Assembly (NCBI GenBank): GCA_029287235.1
Contig: JARFRM010000077.1
Span: forward strand, 1-64,000
Length of the DNA stretch: 64,000 bases
From: Thermoanaerobaculales bacterium
Lineage (GTDB): Bacteria; Acidobacteriota; Thermoanaerobaculia; Thermoanaerobaculales; Sulfomarinibacteraceae
Direction of reading: 5' to 3'
The position numbers and the translations under genes were made by a program. Position 1 is the stretch's first letter, and each line of letters opens with the position of its first letter. Below the pieces are notes generated by a model that was not told where the DNA came from, made no database searches, and worked only from the letters and a program-made list of their open reading frames with translations. This document shows, piece after piece, positions 54,097 through 62,470 of the stretch.

Positions 54097-54594
54097 TCAC
54101 CCCATTCCCAGGAGGTTCCAGATGTTCTCGATTTCCCGCTGGGTCGGGATCGAGATGGTCTTGATCTCGGTCAGCGGCTCGCCTTTCACATCCTTGTACA
54201 TGGGGTTGCCTAGGTCGTCGGTCCACTCCTCGTTGGCTCGGCGGAGAAGGTCGAAGATCGAGATCATGTCGCCGTAGGTGGCGTCGGGATCGGTTCGCAG
54301 GATCACCGGTTTGTCGGGGTTCTGCTGCAGTTTCTCGAGCACATACGGCAGCAGTCCGTCGACCGGAATACTCTTCTTGTCGACCTCGATGGCTCCACCC
54401 GGCATCACGTGGACCTCGATGGCGTCTTCCTGCTTGATCTCCGGGGTGTCGGTCTCCTCAGGCAGCGCGAAGTCGAGACCACGGGTCGCCGAGAATGCCG
54501 AGGTGATCATGAAATAGATGATCAGCAGGAACGAGATGTCGGCCATGGACCCGGTGAAGATCTCGGACGCGATTTCTTTCTTTTTTATTTTCAT
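54097..54594 (-). CDS. ExbD-family motor protein (second copy)
   Basis: The 165-residue protein has one membrane helix with the conserved aspartate (SMADISFLLIIYFMI) that carries protons in ExbD/TolR. The periplasmic domain contains the typical PVILRTDPDATYGDMISIFD block. The N-terminus is basic (MKIKKKE). A C-terminal extension of about 30 residues (PLTEIKTISIPTQREI) is unusual. It lies between the first exbD (13 bp) and tonB (9 bp). Confidence 0.92.
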   Translation of the reverse strand: MKIKKKEIASEIFTGSMADISFLLIIYFMITSAFSATRGLDFALPEETDTPEIKQEDAIEVHVMPGGAIEVDKKSIPVDGLLPYVLEKLQQNPDKPVILRTDPDATYGDMISIFDLLRRANEEWTDDLGNPMYKDVKGEPLTEIKTISIPTQREIENIWNLLGMG

Positions 54595-54607
54595 CGTCGT
54601 CCCCCGG

Positions 54608-55051
54608 TTACAGTTCCGCCGCCGTCAGCTGCTCAGACAGGAGGAAGATGTATTTCACCTTCGACTGCTTGAGCGCATCGAGAACCTCGTCAACCCGACC
54701 ATAGGGCGCATCCTTGTCGGCTTTGAGGATGAACTCCCTGTTCGGGTTTTTCGCCACCTCGGTCGAGGCGAAGGTGATCACCTCTTCGATGGTGCTCACG
54801 GGAAGCGCCATCTCCTCGCCGGTGGAGACCCGAATCGTCGAACCCCTGTCAGGCGGCGCGATCGAGATCACAGCTGCCTTCTCGGGAATCTTCTTTCGAA
54901 TCCAGGTTTCGGGTAGGTTCATCTGCGTCTTGTCGACCTCGACCTTGTACGTGAGGACGAAGAACACGATCAAGAGGAAGACGATGTCCGCCATGGAGGC
55001 GGTGAAGATCGCCGCCCCGGTTCCTCGGTCTCTGCCGCGAATCAGTGCCAT
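54608..55051 (-). CDS. exbD: ExbD-family motor protein (first copy)
   Basis: The 147-residue protein has the proton-carrying aspartate in SMADIVFLLIVFFVL and the periplasmic domain REFILKADKDAPYGRVDEVLDALK. Two non-identical ExbD proteins with one ExbB suggest a mixed 5:2-type motor with one copy of each. It starts 15 bases after exbB. Confidence 0.93.
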   Translation of the reverse strand: MALIRGRDRGTGAAIFTASMADIVFLLIVFFVLTYKVEVDKTQMNLPETWIRKKIPEKAAVISIAPPDRGSTIRVSTGEEMALPVSTIEEVITFASTEVAKNPNREFILKADKDAPYGRVDEVLDALKQSKVKYIFLLSEQLTAAEL

Positions 55052-55066
55052 CGCGGACTCCCTTCC

Positions 55067-55705
55067 TCAGGCCTTGTTCTCACCGCTCCCGTCCATCTCG
55101 GTGAAGGTTTCCAGGAGCATGTTGGTCGCGGTCTCGATATCGCGTACGAAGCGCGTGATCTTCGTCGTGTACCAGTTGTAGGCGAGCTGCGCCGGAATCG
55201 CGATGATCAGACCGGTGGCGGTGGTGATCAGCGCTTCGGAGATACCGACGGCAACCGCTGCCGGGTTGGTCAGACCCTGCTCCGCGAGAGTGGCGAAGGA
55301 TTTGATCATCCCGGCGACCGTCCCGAGGAAGCCGAGCATGGGCGCCACGTTAGCCGTGGTCGCGAGAACGCCCATTCGCTTTTCCAATCGGTCGAGCTCG
55401 TACAGAGCCGCGTTCTCGATGGTCTTCTCGATGTCTTCACGGCTGTGGCCATAGCGCAGCAATCCGGCTTTCATCACCGAAGCCACGGGTCCGCGATTAC
55501 TCTCACAGACTTTGATGGCTTCCTTGACGTTCCGGTTGACCAGCAGCGCCTTGCGGATCTTGGTCAAAAATTCATTGACATTGATCCGCGCCTTGGTCAG
55601 CACGATGAATCGCTCGATGATGACGGTTAACGCCAGCAACGAGAAGAAGAGTAGCGGCCACATGAAGATCCCACCCTGGCGGAATAGATCTGCTACCTGT
55701 CCCAC
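55067..55705 (-). CDS. exbB: ExbB/TolQ-family motor protein
   Basis: The 212-residue protein has three membrane helices: WPLLFFSLLALTVIIERFIV near the N-terminus, and two around VAPMLGFLGTVAGMIKSF and LITTATGLIIAIPAQLAY. Both conserved blocks, GFLGTVAGM and TATGLIIAIP, line the ExbB channel. It is the first gene of the operon, with AGGAGG before the ATG. The 55706-55918 region upstream has no gene and should contain the promoter. Confidence 0.94.
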   Translation of the reverse strand: MGQVADLFRQGGIFMWPLLFFSLLALTVIIERFIVLTKARINVNEFLTKIRKALLVNRNVKEAIKVCESNRGPVASVMKAGLLRYGHSREDIEKTIENAALYELDRLEKRMGVLATTANVAPMLGFLGTVAGMIKSFATLAEQGLTNPAAVAVGISEALITTATGLIIAIPAQLAYNWYTTKITRFVRDIETATNMLLETFTEMDGSGENKA

Positions 55706-55918
55706 GTTATTGCCTCCTCCTAGTTAGAGTTCGACGATCCGGATGAGTTCCAATCCGACCGACGGTCTATTGTGAACGAGCGAATTGACCGACACAAGTG
55801 GCAATGCCACATGCGACCGTCCATCATTCGAATCCTGCATTCTTAAATGATGAAGGCAGTGCATCCTAGCATGAGGATTTCGTGACCGTCAACGAAGAGA
55901 GGTACGGTTTTACAGTGC

Positions 55919-56410
55919 TTACAATTGACGTCCGCGAAACGCCGCGGTCGCTCGACTGTGGATGTGGGTCAGGGCGACGCCGGCGGCATCCGCCGCATCG
56001 CTCGGCGGAGCCTCGGCCAAGCCCAACAGCCGAACGACCATAAAGGCCACCTGATGTTTCTCGGCGTTGCCGTGACCGACCATGGCGGATTTGACCTGGG
56101 CGGGGGTGTAGGGGTGAACGGGAATCTCGGCTCGACCGAGGGCGGCGAGGACGACACCGCGACTTTCGGCGAGGATGAGGCCGGATTTCGGATTCCGCCC
56201 GGTGAAACCGGATTCCACAGCTGCGCAGTCGGGAGCGAGCTCGGTGATGATGCCGGTGAAGAGCCGATCGAGATCGGCCAGTCGCGACGCGTGCTCCGTC
56301 CCCTTGGGTCGGACGATCCCGAACGCCTCGAGATGGGTCCGGTTGCCGCTCGCGATGATCAGCGCCCATCCGGTGGCTCGGCTCCCGGGGTCGACTCCTA
56401 GGATGCGCAC
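55919..56410 (-). CDS. ruvC: RuvC, Holliday junction resolvase
   Basis: RuvC (163 residues) cleaves Holliday junctions moved by RuvAB. The acidic catalytic residues are Asp7 (RILGVDPG), Glu66 (AAVESGF), Asp138 and Asp141 (SDAADAAGVALTH). A GTG start has GGGAGAAG upstream. It follows yebC, the classic yebC-ruvC pairing, but is about 36 kb from ruvB. Confidence 0.95.
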   Translation of the reverse strand: MRILGVDPGSRATGWALIIASGNRTHLEAFGIVRPKGTEHASRLADLDRLFTGIITELAPDCAAVESGFTGRNPKSGLILAESRGVVLAALGRAEIPVHPYTPAQVKSAMVGHGNAEKHQVAFMVVRLLGLAEAPPSDAADAAGVALTHIHSRATAAFRGRQL

Positions 56411-56461
56411 ATCAGCTTCTCCCGGTCGGGTCGGAGCGTCATCGGTCTGCGACGGAGGGGA

Positions 56462-57211
56462 TCAGGCGCCGTCCAGCAAAGAATCGTCGATGTCGAAGTT
56501 GGCCCAGACATTCTGCACGTCATCCTGGTCTTCGAAGGCCTCCATGAGCCGGATCATCTGCGCGGCCTTCTTACCCTCGAGCTTCTGGGTGGTGGAGGGC
56601 TCCATGTCGATCTCTGCTCCCTCCACGACGACACCGCCGGCCTCGAGACTCTCCTTGACCATGTGGAGCTCCTCCGGCGCCGTATAGACCCGGTAGTAAT
56701 CACTGTCAGTCGTGTCGAGATCCTCGGCCCCGGCCTCGAGGGCCTGCTCCAACAGGGTGTCTTCGTCGAGCTCGTCGGTCCGTGCCACCAGAAGCAACCC
56801 CTTGCGGGTGAAGAGCCACGACACGCAGCCGTTCTCGCCCAGGTTGCCGCCGTTCTTGGTGAAAATATGACGGACCTCCGGCGTGGTCCGGTTGCGGTTG
56901 TCGGTGAGGGTCTGCAGAAGTACCGCCGCTCCGCCCGGGCCGTAGCCCTCGTACTGGACCTCCTCGTACACGACTCCGGGGATCTCGCCGGTGCCGCGTT
57001 GAATGGCCCGTTTGATGTTGTCGGCCGGCATATTCGAAGCCTTGGCGCTGGCGACCGCTGCTCTGAGCCGGGGGTTGCTCTCGACATCGCCACCAGACTC
57101 ACGGGCTGAGACCGTGATCTCCCGAATGAGCTTGGTAAAGAGCTTTCCCCGCTTGGCGTCGGCGCGGCCCTTCTTGTGTTTGATGGTGCTCCACTTGTTG
57201 TGGCCGGACAT
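56462..57211 (-). CDS. yebC: YebC/TACO1-family regulator
   Basis: This 249-residue protein starts with the invariant [19 protein letters not shown]. It is in a family that acts as transcription regulators or as factors that relieve ribosome stalling at proline stretches. GGGGAGG lies four bases before the ATG at 57211. ruvC lies 51 bp downstream in the same direction. Confidence 0.95.
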   Translation of the reverse strand: MSGHNKWSTIKHKKGRADAKRGKLFTKLIREITVSARESGGDVESNPRLRAAVASAKASNMPADNIKRAIQRGTGEIPGVVYEEVQYEGYGPGGAAVLLQTLTDNRNRTTPEVRHIFTKNGGNLGENGCVSWLFTRKGLLLVARTDELDEDTLLEQALEAGAEDLDTTDSDYYRVYTAPEELHMVKESLEAGGVVVEGAEIDMEPSTTQKLEGKKAAQMIRLMEAFEDQDDVQNVWANFDIDDSLLDGA

Positions 57212-57370
57212 CGTGCCTCCCCATTTGCGCCCTCGGTTCGGAACGTCAAGCTCGGGCATTATAACCGTCTCGCACTCCGAGAAGGAGTGCGACCGCGGTT
57301 GACTTTGGGAACCGGTCGCAGATAATGAGAATGGGCCCTTCAAACCGGGGAGCATCCAGGGACGATATCA

Positions 57371-60088
57371 ATGAGCGCCAATATCTTACTCATCGAGTAC
57401 GAGCAGAGTTCCGTCGATGACTTTCGGAACGCACTCGCCGGGCGAGGTCACCGCCTCGAAGTTGCCGGTGATCTGAACGCCGCAGTACAGGTTTGCGCCC
57501 ATTTCGAACCCAAGATCGTCGCCATCACTTCAGCGTTGCCGCAGGTCACCGTCGGTGATGCGATCACCCAGCTTCGAGCTCGTGCGGGTCTTCGGGTCAC
57601 GCCCTTTTTGATCCTCATGCCGGGATACCTGGGGGAGGATTCGGTCGCCGACGCCGAGGCTCACGGCGCCCAGGACATTCTCGCGCCGCCGTTCACCGAA
57701 GACGAGATGCAGCAGAAGATCGACGCTCTCCTGAGGGCCTCGGCCGAAATCCTGACCACCCAGGCGGTGCCGCAAGAGACCCTCGACGCCCTGCGCCGTG
57801 GGAACACCGACGACGACGGGGAGTCCTTCAGCTCCGATGATCTCTTCGCCGACATCCTCTCGGATGTCGAGCGCGCGGGGGTTTCAGAAAGCGCAACCCC
57901 GGCCCAGGGGCCACCGGCCGAGAAACCGACCGCAGCCAACGACACGAGCGTCGACGATGCCCTGGCGGATGTCCTCGGTGATCCGGTGGCGGCTCGCGAG
58001 AGCTCGCGCGCCAAGACCAACGCCGAAGTCGACGCCATGCTGTCGGAGACCCTGGCGGGGCTCGAGGTCTCATCCTCCACACCGACCACCAAGAAGGCCC
58101 CGGAGGCTGAGAAGATCGAGACACCGGAGGCCGGGACCCCATCGGTCGCTTCGTCGTCTCAGAAGGGCGCCCCCGCGGTTGAGCAGCCGAAGCCGGAGAC
58201 CGTCGAGAAAGACTCCTCCGCAGAACCGGCGGAAGAGGACGGTGCGCCTCCGGTGCCTGCAGGTACGACCTTCGGACAGTACGTCCTCGAGGAACACATT
58301 GCCACCGGAGGGATGGCTCAAGTCTACAAAGCCCGGATGTTGGGCCTCGAAGGGTTCCAGAAGACCGTCGCCATCAAACGGATTCTGCCCCACCTGACGA
58401 ACAATGAAGAGTTCGTCAAGATGTTTGTCGACGAGGCGAAGCTGGCGGCCCAGCTCAACCACCCCAACATCATTCACATCTACGATCTCGGGAAGATCGA
58501 CCGGTCCCACTACATCGCCATGGAGTACATCGAGGGGAGAGACCTGCGGTCGATCCTCGATGGGTGCCGTAACCGGGGTGTCGGGATCCCGGTGCCCCTC
58601 GCGCTGCACATTGCCCATTTGCTGGCGGGCGCACTCGACTACGCGCACAAGAAGCGTGACTTCGACAATCGCGACCTCGGGTTGGTTCATCGGGACGTAT
58701 CGCCCCAGAATGTCCTGATCTCCTCGGTCGGCGAGATCAAGCTCTGCGATTTCGGGATCGCCAAGGCCGCCTCCAAGGCGTCGCACACCCGTGCCGGGGC
58801 GCTCAAGGGCAAGCTCCAATACATGTCACCCGAACAGGCCTGGGGCAAGGACATCGACCACCGATCGGATGTCTTCTCCCTCGGCCTCGTGCTTTACGAA
58901 ATGTTGACCGCCCACAAGGTCTTCACCGGTGACTCGGAGCTGTCGATTCTCGAGCAGGTCCGCAACCCCGAAGTCGCTCCACCGTCGACGTTGCTGCCGG
59001 TGATTCCGGCGGAGATCGACCGGATCGTTTTGAAGGCCTTGAACCCGGAGCGGACCGGTCGCTACCAGACGGCGCTCGATCTCCAGCGCGAATTCGAGGC
59101 GATCCTCAAGAGCCACGGCTGGGAGCCGGACACCGCCTCGCTGGTCGGCTTCATCGGCGAGCTCGAATCGGGCTCCGAGATCACGGACTTCCCGGCCGGA
59201 GAGGTTGCGGCGCCGGTTGACGATGGTCCGCCGGCCGAACCACCGAAAGAGCCGCCGGAGACATCACCGGAACCACCGCCGGATGATGCGATGGACCTAC
59301 CGCTGCTGGCCGAGCCGATATCGGAATTGGCGGCAGCCGAGACCGAATCGACGGGCGGAGCCGGAAAGTGGTTGTGGATCGCGATCGCGATGGTGCTGGT
59401 CGCGCTCATCGCCGGGTGGTGGTTCTTCATGGGTCCGGGTGCGGGCGGGGGTGACGCCTCCGCTCCACCGACACCCTTACCGGCCGCTGTTGAGGCGACT
59501 CCGACACCGGATGCGGGCATCGAGGACGGCTTGATGGATGAAGCCGAGCTTTTGGAACGCGCCCGCGAGGTGGCGGCCGCCGAGATGACGAAGCAGGAGC
59601 AGGAGCTCAGAGACCGGCTCGAAAAGGAGTTCCCGACACCCACACCGCTGCCGCCCACCGAGACACCGACCGAGACACCGACCGAGACACCGGTTCCGAG
59701 CCCGACACCGACCCCGCCGCCACCGACGCCCACGAGGGTGCCTACGGCGACCCCGATTCCCATGACCCCGACGCCGGTCGTCTCAGAAGGTGACATCGTC
59801 GAAGCGGGACCGGGCGTGGTGGCGCCGGTTCTGATCCACCGGGTCGATCCGGAGTACCCGCCCATCGCGCAACGCGCCGGAGTCTCAGGTGATGTTGTCG
59901 CTCAGCTTCTCGTCGGCATCGATGGTCGGGTGGAAGATGTTCGGAATATCACGGCCTCGAGCAAGGGCGTAGGATTCGAGCGCTCGACCGAGGCGGCGAT
60001 CCGCCAGTGGCGATACCGACCCGCGAGCAAGAACGGGGTCAAGGTTCGAGTGTGGGTCCAAATCAAGGTCAATCTCACGTTGAATTGA
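57371..60088 (+). CDS. Transmembrane Ser/Thr kinase with pseudo-receiver and TonB C-terminal domain
   Basis: The 905-residue protein has four parts. First, a receiver-like domain (1-125) that lacks the key residues: threonine (Thr53) replaces the phosphorylated aspartate, and the conserved lysine before PF is a proline. Second, a charged linker leading to a complete Hanks-type kinase (about 301-575) with GGMAQVY, Lys336 in VAIKRI, HRDVSPQN (Asp442) and DFG (460-462). Third, a single membrane helix (about 667-688) and a periplasmic linker rich in proline and threonine (repeats of TETP). Fourth, a TonB C-terminal domain (about 820-905) with PEYPPIAQRAGVSGDV and AIRQWRYRP. The kinase is expected in the cytosol and the TonB fold in the periplasm. 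The Exb/TonB operon lies 1.7 kb upstream on the other strand. Confidence 0.9.
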   Translation: MSANILLIEYEQSSVDDFRNALAGRGHRLEVAGDLNAAVQVCAHFEPKIVAITSALPQVTVGDAITQLRARAGLRVTPFLILMPGYLGEDSVADAEAHGAQDILAPPFTEDEMQQKIDALLRASAEILTTQAVPQETLDALRRGNTDDDGESFSSDDLFADILSDVERAGVSESATPAQGPPAEKPTAANDTSVDDALADVLGDPVAARESSRAKTNAEVDAMLSETLAGLEVSSSTPTTKKAPEAEKIETPEAGTPSVASSSQKGAPAVEQPKPETVEKDSSAEPAEEDGAPPVPAGTTFGQYVLEEHIATGGMAQVYKARMLGLEGFQKTVAIKRILPHLTNNEEFVKMFVDEAKLAAQLNHPNIIHIYDLGKIDRSHYIAMEYIEGRDLRSILDGCRNRGVGIPVPLALHIAHLLAGALDYAHKKRDFDNRDLGLVHRDVSPQNVLISSVGEIKLCDFGIAKAASKASHTRAGALKGKLQYMSPEQAWGKDIDHRSDVFSLGLVLYEMLTAHKVFTGDSELSILEQVRNPEVAPPSTLLPVIPAEIDRIVLKALNPERTGRYQTALDLQREFEAILKSHGWEPDTASLVGFIGELESGSEITDFPAGEVAAPVDDGPPAEPPKEPPETSPEPPPDDAMDLPLLAEPISELAAAETESTGGAGKWLWIAIAMVLVALIAGWWFFMGPGAGGGDASAPPTPLPAAVEATPTPDAGIEDGLMDEAELLERAREVAAAEMTKQEQELRDRLEKEFPTPTPLPPTETPTETPTETPVPSPTPTPPPPTPTRVPTATPIPMTPTPVVSEGDIVEAGPGVVAPVLIHRVDPEYPPIAQRAGVSGDVVAQLLVGIDGRVEDVRNITASSKGVGFERSTEAAIRQWRYRPASKNGVKVRVWVQIKVNLTLN

Positions 60089-60101
60089 ATGTGGAGGAAA
60101 G

Positions 60102-60332
60102 ATGGCTTCAAACCTGACCGACGACCAACGAGAGTTCTACGAGGAAGCGCGCCAACGTACCAAGGCGGAGGTCGACGAATTTCAGAATCAGATCGACGCC
60201 GAGCTCGCAAAGGTGAGAGAGCGGATCCAGGGACTGAAACAAGGGGTCGAGGCGGCCCGCCAGATGTATGATGCTGCCTGTCTCATGCTCGGCGAGCCGA
60301 ACGAGCTGGCAGACGCAGAGACCGAGGACTAG
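60102..60332 (+). CDS. Small coiled-coil protein
   Basis: The 76-residue, strongly acidic protein is mainly one amphipathic helix (AEVDEFQNQIDAELAKVRER). GGAGGAAAG directly precedes the ATG, 13 bases after the kinase stop, so it is co-transcribed with the kinase and could be a partner or substrate; that is inference. No family is recognised. The following 60333-60464 gap holds a GC-rich hairpin (ACCCCGG/CCGGGGT) without a T-tract. Confidence 0.7.
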   Translation: MASNLTDDQREFYEEARQRTKAEVDEFQNQIDAELAKVRERIQGLKQGVEAARQMYDAACLMLGEPNELADAETED

Positions 60333-60464
60333 GGTCTTCGATCTCATAGTTGGCGTGACCCCGGCAGGTCCGGGGTTTCGCTGACTGGGGAACTCGACTC
60401 ATCTCTCGGGTGAAACGCGACGGTCGGGCGGAAACCGTTCCCCCCGTCGATTGGGAGAAATAGG

Positions 60465-61277
60465 GTGGCAAAGCCGATGGCCCAGACCGAGGGCGTGCCC
60501 AAGGGGCTGTGGATCAAGTGCAACGCGTGTCGGGAGATTCTCTATCACCGAGAGGTCTCGGGCAACCTGGACGTGTGTCCGCGTTGCGGTTATCACTTTC
60601 GAATCAGTGCCACCCAACGACTCGAACTCCTCTTCGACAACAAGCGCTACAAGAAGTTCTTCGGCCAGGTTCGCTCCGCCGATCCGTTGGACTTTGCCGA
60701 CTCCAAACCGTATCGAGACCGGCTCGAGGTCTACAACCGCAAGTTTGCCGGGTCGGACTCCATCGTGGTCGCCCAGGGAGAGATCGAGAAACAGTGCGCC
60801 ATGGTGGCCGCCATGGAGTTCGGTTTCATGGGCGGATCCATGGGATCGGCGGTGGGTGAGAAAATCGCCCGCGCCATCGAGCGTTGCCTGGACAAGAAGC
60901 TGCCGTTGATCGTTGTTTCGGCCTCGGGTGGTGCGCGGATGCAGGAAGGCATTCTGTCGCTGATGCAGATGGCGAAGATTTCAGCCGGATTGGCGCGGAT
61001 GCGAGACCGGCATCTCGCCTACATCTCGATCCTTACCGATCCGACCACCGGTGGCGTCACCGCCAGCTATGCCATGCTCGGCGACGTCAACATCGCCGAA
61101 CCCGGTGCGCTGATCGGTTTCGCCGGCCCGCGGGTGATCGAGCAGACGATTCGGCAGAAGCTCCCCGAGGGTTTTCAGCGATCGGAGTTCCTTCTCGAGC
61201 ACGGCATGCTCGATCTCGTGGTGACGCGCCGCGAGCTCAAGGCGACCGTCGCGCGATGCCTCAAGTACTTCCGCTGA
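60465..61277 (+). CDS. accD: AccD, acetyl-CoA carboxylase carboxyltransferase beta subunit
   Basis: AccD (270 residues) transfers the carboxyl group from biotin to acetyl-CoA in fatty acid synthesis. An N-terminal zinc ribbon (CNAC and CPRC pairs) is followed by the crotonase-like domain with SASGGARMQEGILSLMQMAK and SYAMLGDVNIAEPGALIGFAGPRVIEQTI. GGGAGAAATAGG precedes the GTG at 60465; an ATG four codons on is possible. accA is not in the window. folC overlaps its end by 22 bases. Confidence 0.96.
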   Translation: MAKPMAQTEGVPKGLWIKCNACREILYHREVSGNLDVCPRCGYHFRISATQRLELLFDNKRYKKFFGQVRSADPLDFADSKPYRDRLEVYNRKFAGSDSIVVAQGEIEKQCAMVAAMEFGFMGGSMGSAVGEKIARAIERCLDKKLPLIVVSASGGARMQEGILSLMQMAKISAGLARMRDRHLAYISILTDPTTGGVTASYAMLGDVNIAEPGALIGFAGPRVIEQTIRQKLPEGFQRSEFLLEHGMLDLVVTRRELKATVARCLKYFR

Positions 61278-62470
61278 GTCTTCAAGGTCGTCGGCCCGGG
61301 CGGATCCGCCCCGAGCTCGGCCCCCTTCGAGATGTCCTGGCCGATCTCGGTGATCCCCAGTTGGTCTGTCCGTCGATCCTCATTGTCGGGACCAACGGCA
61401 AGGGCTCCACCGCCGCCATGCTTGAAGCGGTGCTCGAGGCAAACGGTGTGGCCACGGGGCTCACGACCTCACCTCACCTGGTCTCGGTGGAGGAGAGGAT
61501 CCGGATCTGTGGCGAGGCCATCGATCGCGCTCGCCTCGAGGGCTATCTCGAGCGTTTGAAACCGTTTGAGGACCTGACTTTCTTCGAGACGGTGACCACT
61601 GCGGCCTTCCTCGCCTTCGCCGAGAGTCGTGTCGAGGTGGCCATACTCGAGGCCGGTATGGGTGGGAGCTGGGATGCAACCAGGGTGGCCGAGAGCGAGA
61701 TAGCCGGCATCACCAATGTCGGTTCGGACCACGCCGCCTGGCTCGGGGCAGAAGAGGTCGACCGAGCTCGTGACAAGGGGGAACCCTTGCGGGCCGCAGC
61801 GATTGCGGTGACCGGACCCGGACTCGCGCCGGAGCTCATACCGGCCCTCGGAGCGCCGAGCGCAGTGCCGGCTTCAGGGATTGTCGACCTGAAACCTCGA
61901 GAGCACGGTGATATCCGAGTTTCCTGGGGTGAGTCCGTCTTCGAGGTTTCTGTGCCGCTTCCGGGTGCTCACCAGATCGACAATCTTCATTTAGCTCTCG
62001 CTCTGGCTCGGGGAGCGGAGATCGCGGAGTTGGTCCCACGGCTCGAGCCCGATCGCATTTTGCAGGGGCTCGACGCGGTCCGCTGGCCGGGCCGTCTCTC
62101 CGAGATCTGCGTCGGCGGCCGGAGAATTCTCGTCGACGGCGCTCATAATCTCGAGGGCGCCGAAGCTCTGGTCGCCCATCTCGCACGCCGAGGAAGAAGG
62201 CGAAATCTCCTCTTCTCGTGTCTCGAGGACAAGCCGCTCGAAGCCATGGCTCGCGCCCTCGAGCCCGTCGTCGATGCGGTTGTGGTGTGCCAGCTGGACG
62301 ATGACAGAGCAATGCCGCTGGATCGCCTCGCCGCCGCCTTTCCCAATTCCACCCGGGCACCGGGGCCCATGGCGGCCCTCCAGGCTCTCACAGATCCGGT
62401 GGTTGCGGCGGGGAGCCTCCGGTTGGTGGGCGCCCTGCTGGAGGCCGCCGAAGGAGGTGTCGGATCATGA
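61256..62470 (+). CDS. folC: Folylpolyglutamate/dihydrofolate synthase
   Basis: FolC (404 residues) adds glutamates to folates and may also join dihydropteroate and glutamate. It is an ATP-dependent Mur-ligase-fold enzyme with the P-loop VGTNGKGST, the LEAGMGGSWDATR block and the ITNVGSDH loop. The start ATG at 61256 lies inside accD, giving translational coupling; the longer open frame upstream is antisense-like noise over accD. The N-terminus is shorter than in most FolC, lacking the usual first helix. The accD-folC order is common. Confidence 0.9.
   Translation: MPQVLPLSLQGRRPGRIRPELGPLRDVLADLGDPQLVCPSILIVGTNGKGSTAAMLEAVLEANGVATGLTTSPHLVSVEERIRICGEAIDRARLEGYLERLKPFEDLTFFETVTTAAFLAFAESRVEVAILEAGMGGSWDATRVAESEIAGITNVGSDHAAWLGAEEVDRARDKGEPLRAAAIAVTGPGLAPELIPALGAPSAVPASGIVDLKPREHGDIRVSWGESVFEVSVPLPGAHQIDNLHLALALARGAEIAELVPRLEPDRILQGLDAVRWPGRLSEICVGGRRILVDGAHNLEGAEALVAHLARRGRRRNLLFSCLEDKPLEAMARALEPVVDAVVVCQLDDDRAMPLDRLAAAFPNSTRAPGPMAALQALTDPVVAAGSLRLVGALLEAAEGGVGS

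Noticed and set aside
51230-55705. Reading the Exb operon as a gliding-motility motor
   Set aside because: One ExbB with two ExbD proteins fits AglRQS, but the tonB gene in the operon fits outer-membrane transport at least as well; no motility genes are seen.
60884-61255. Long open frame upstream of folC
   Set aside because: It overlaps accD in another frame; accD has clear family motifs, and folC homology begins only after 61256.
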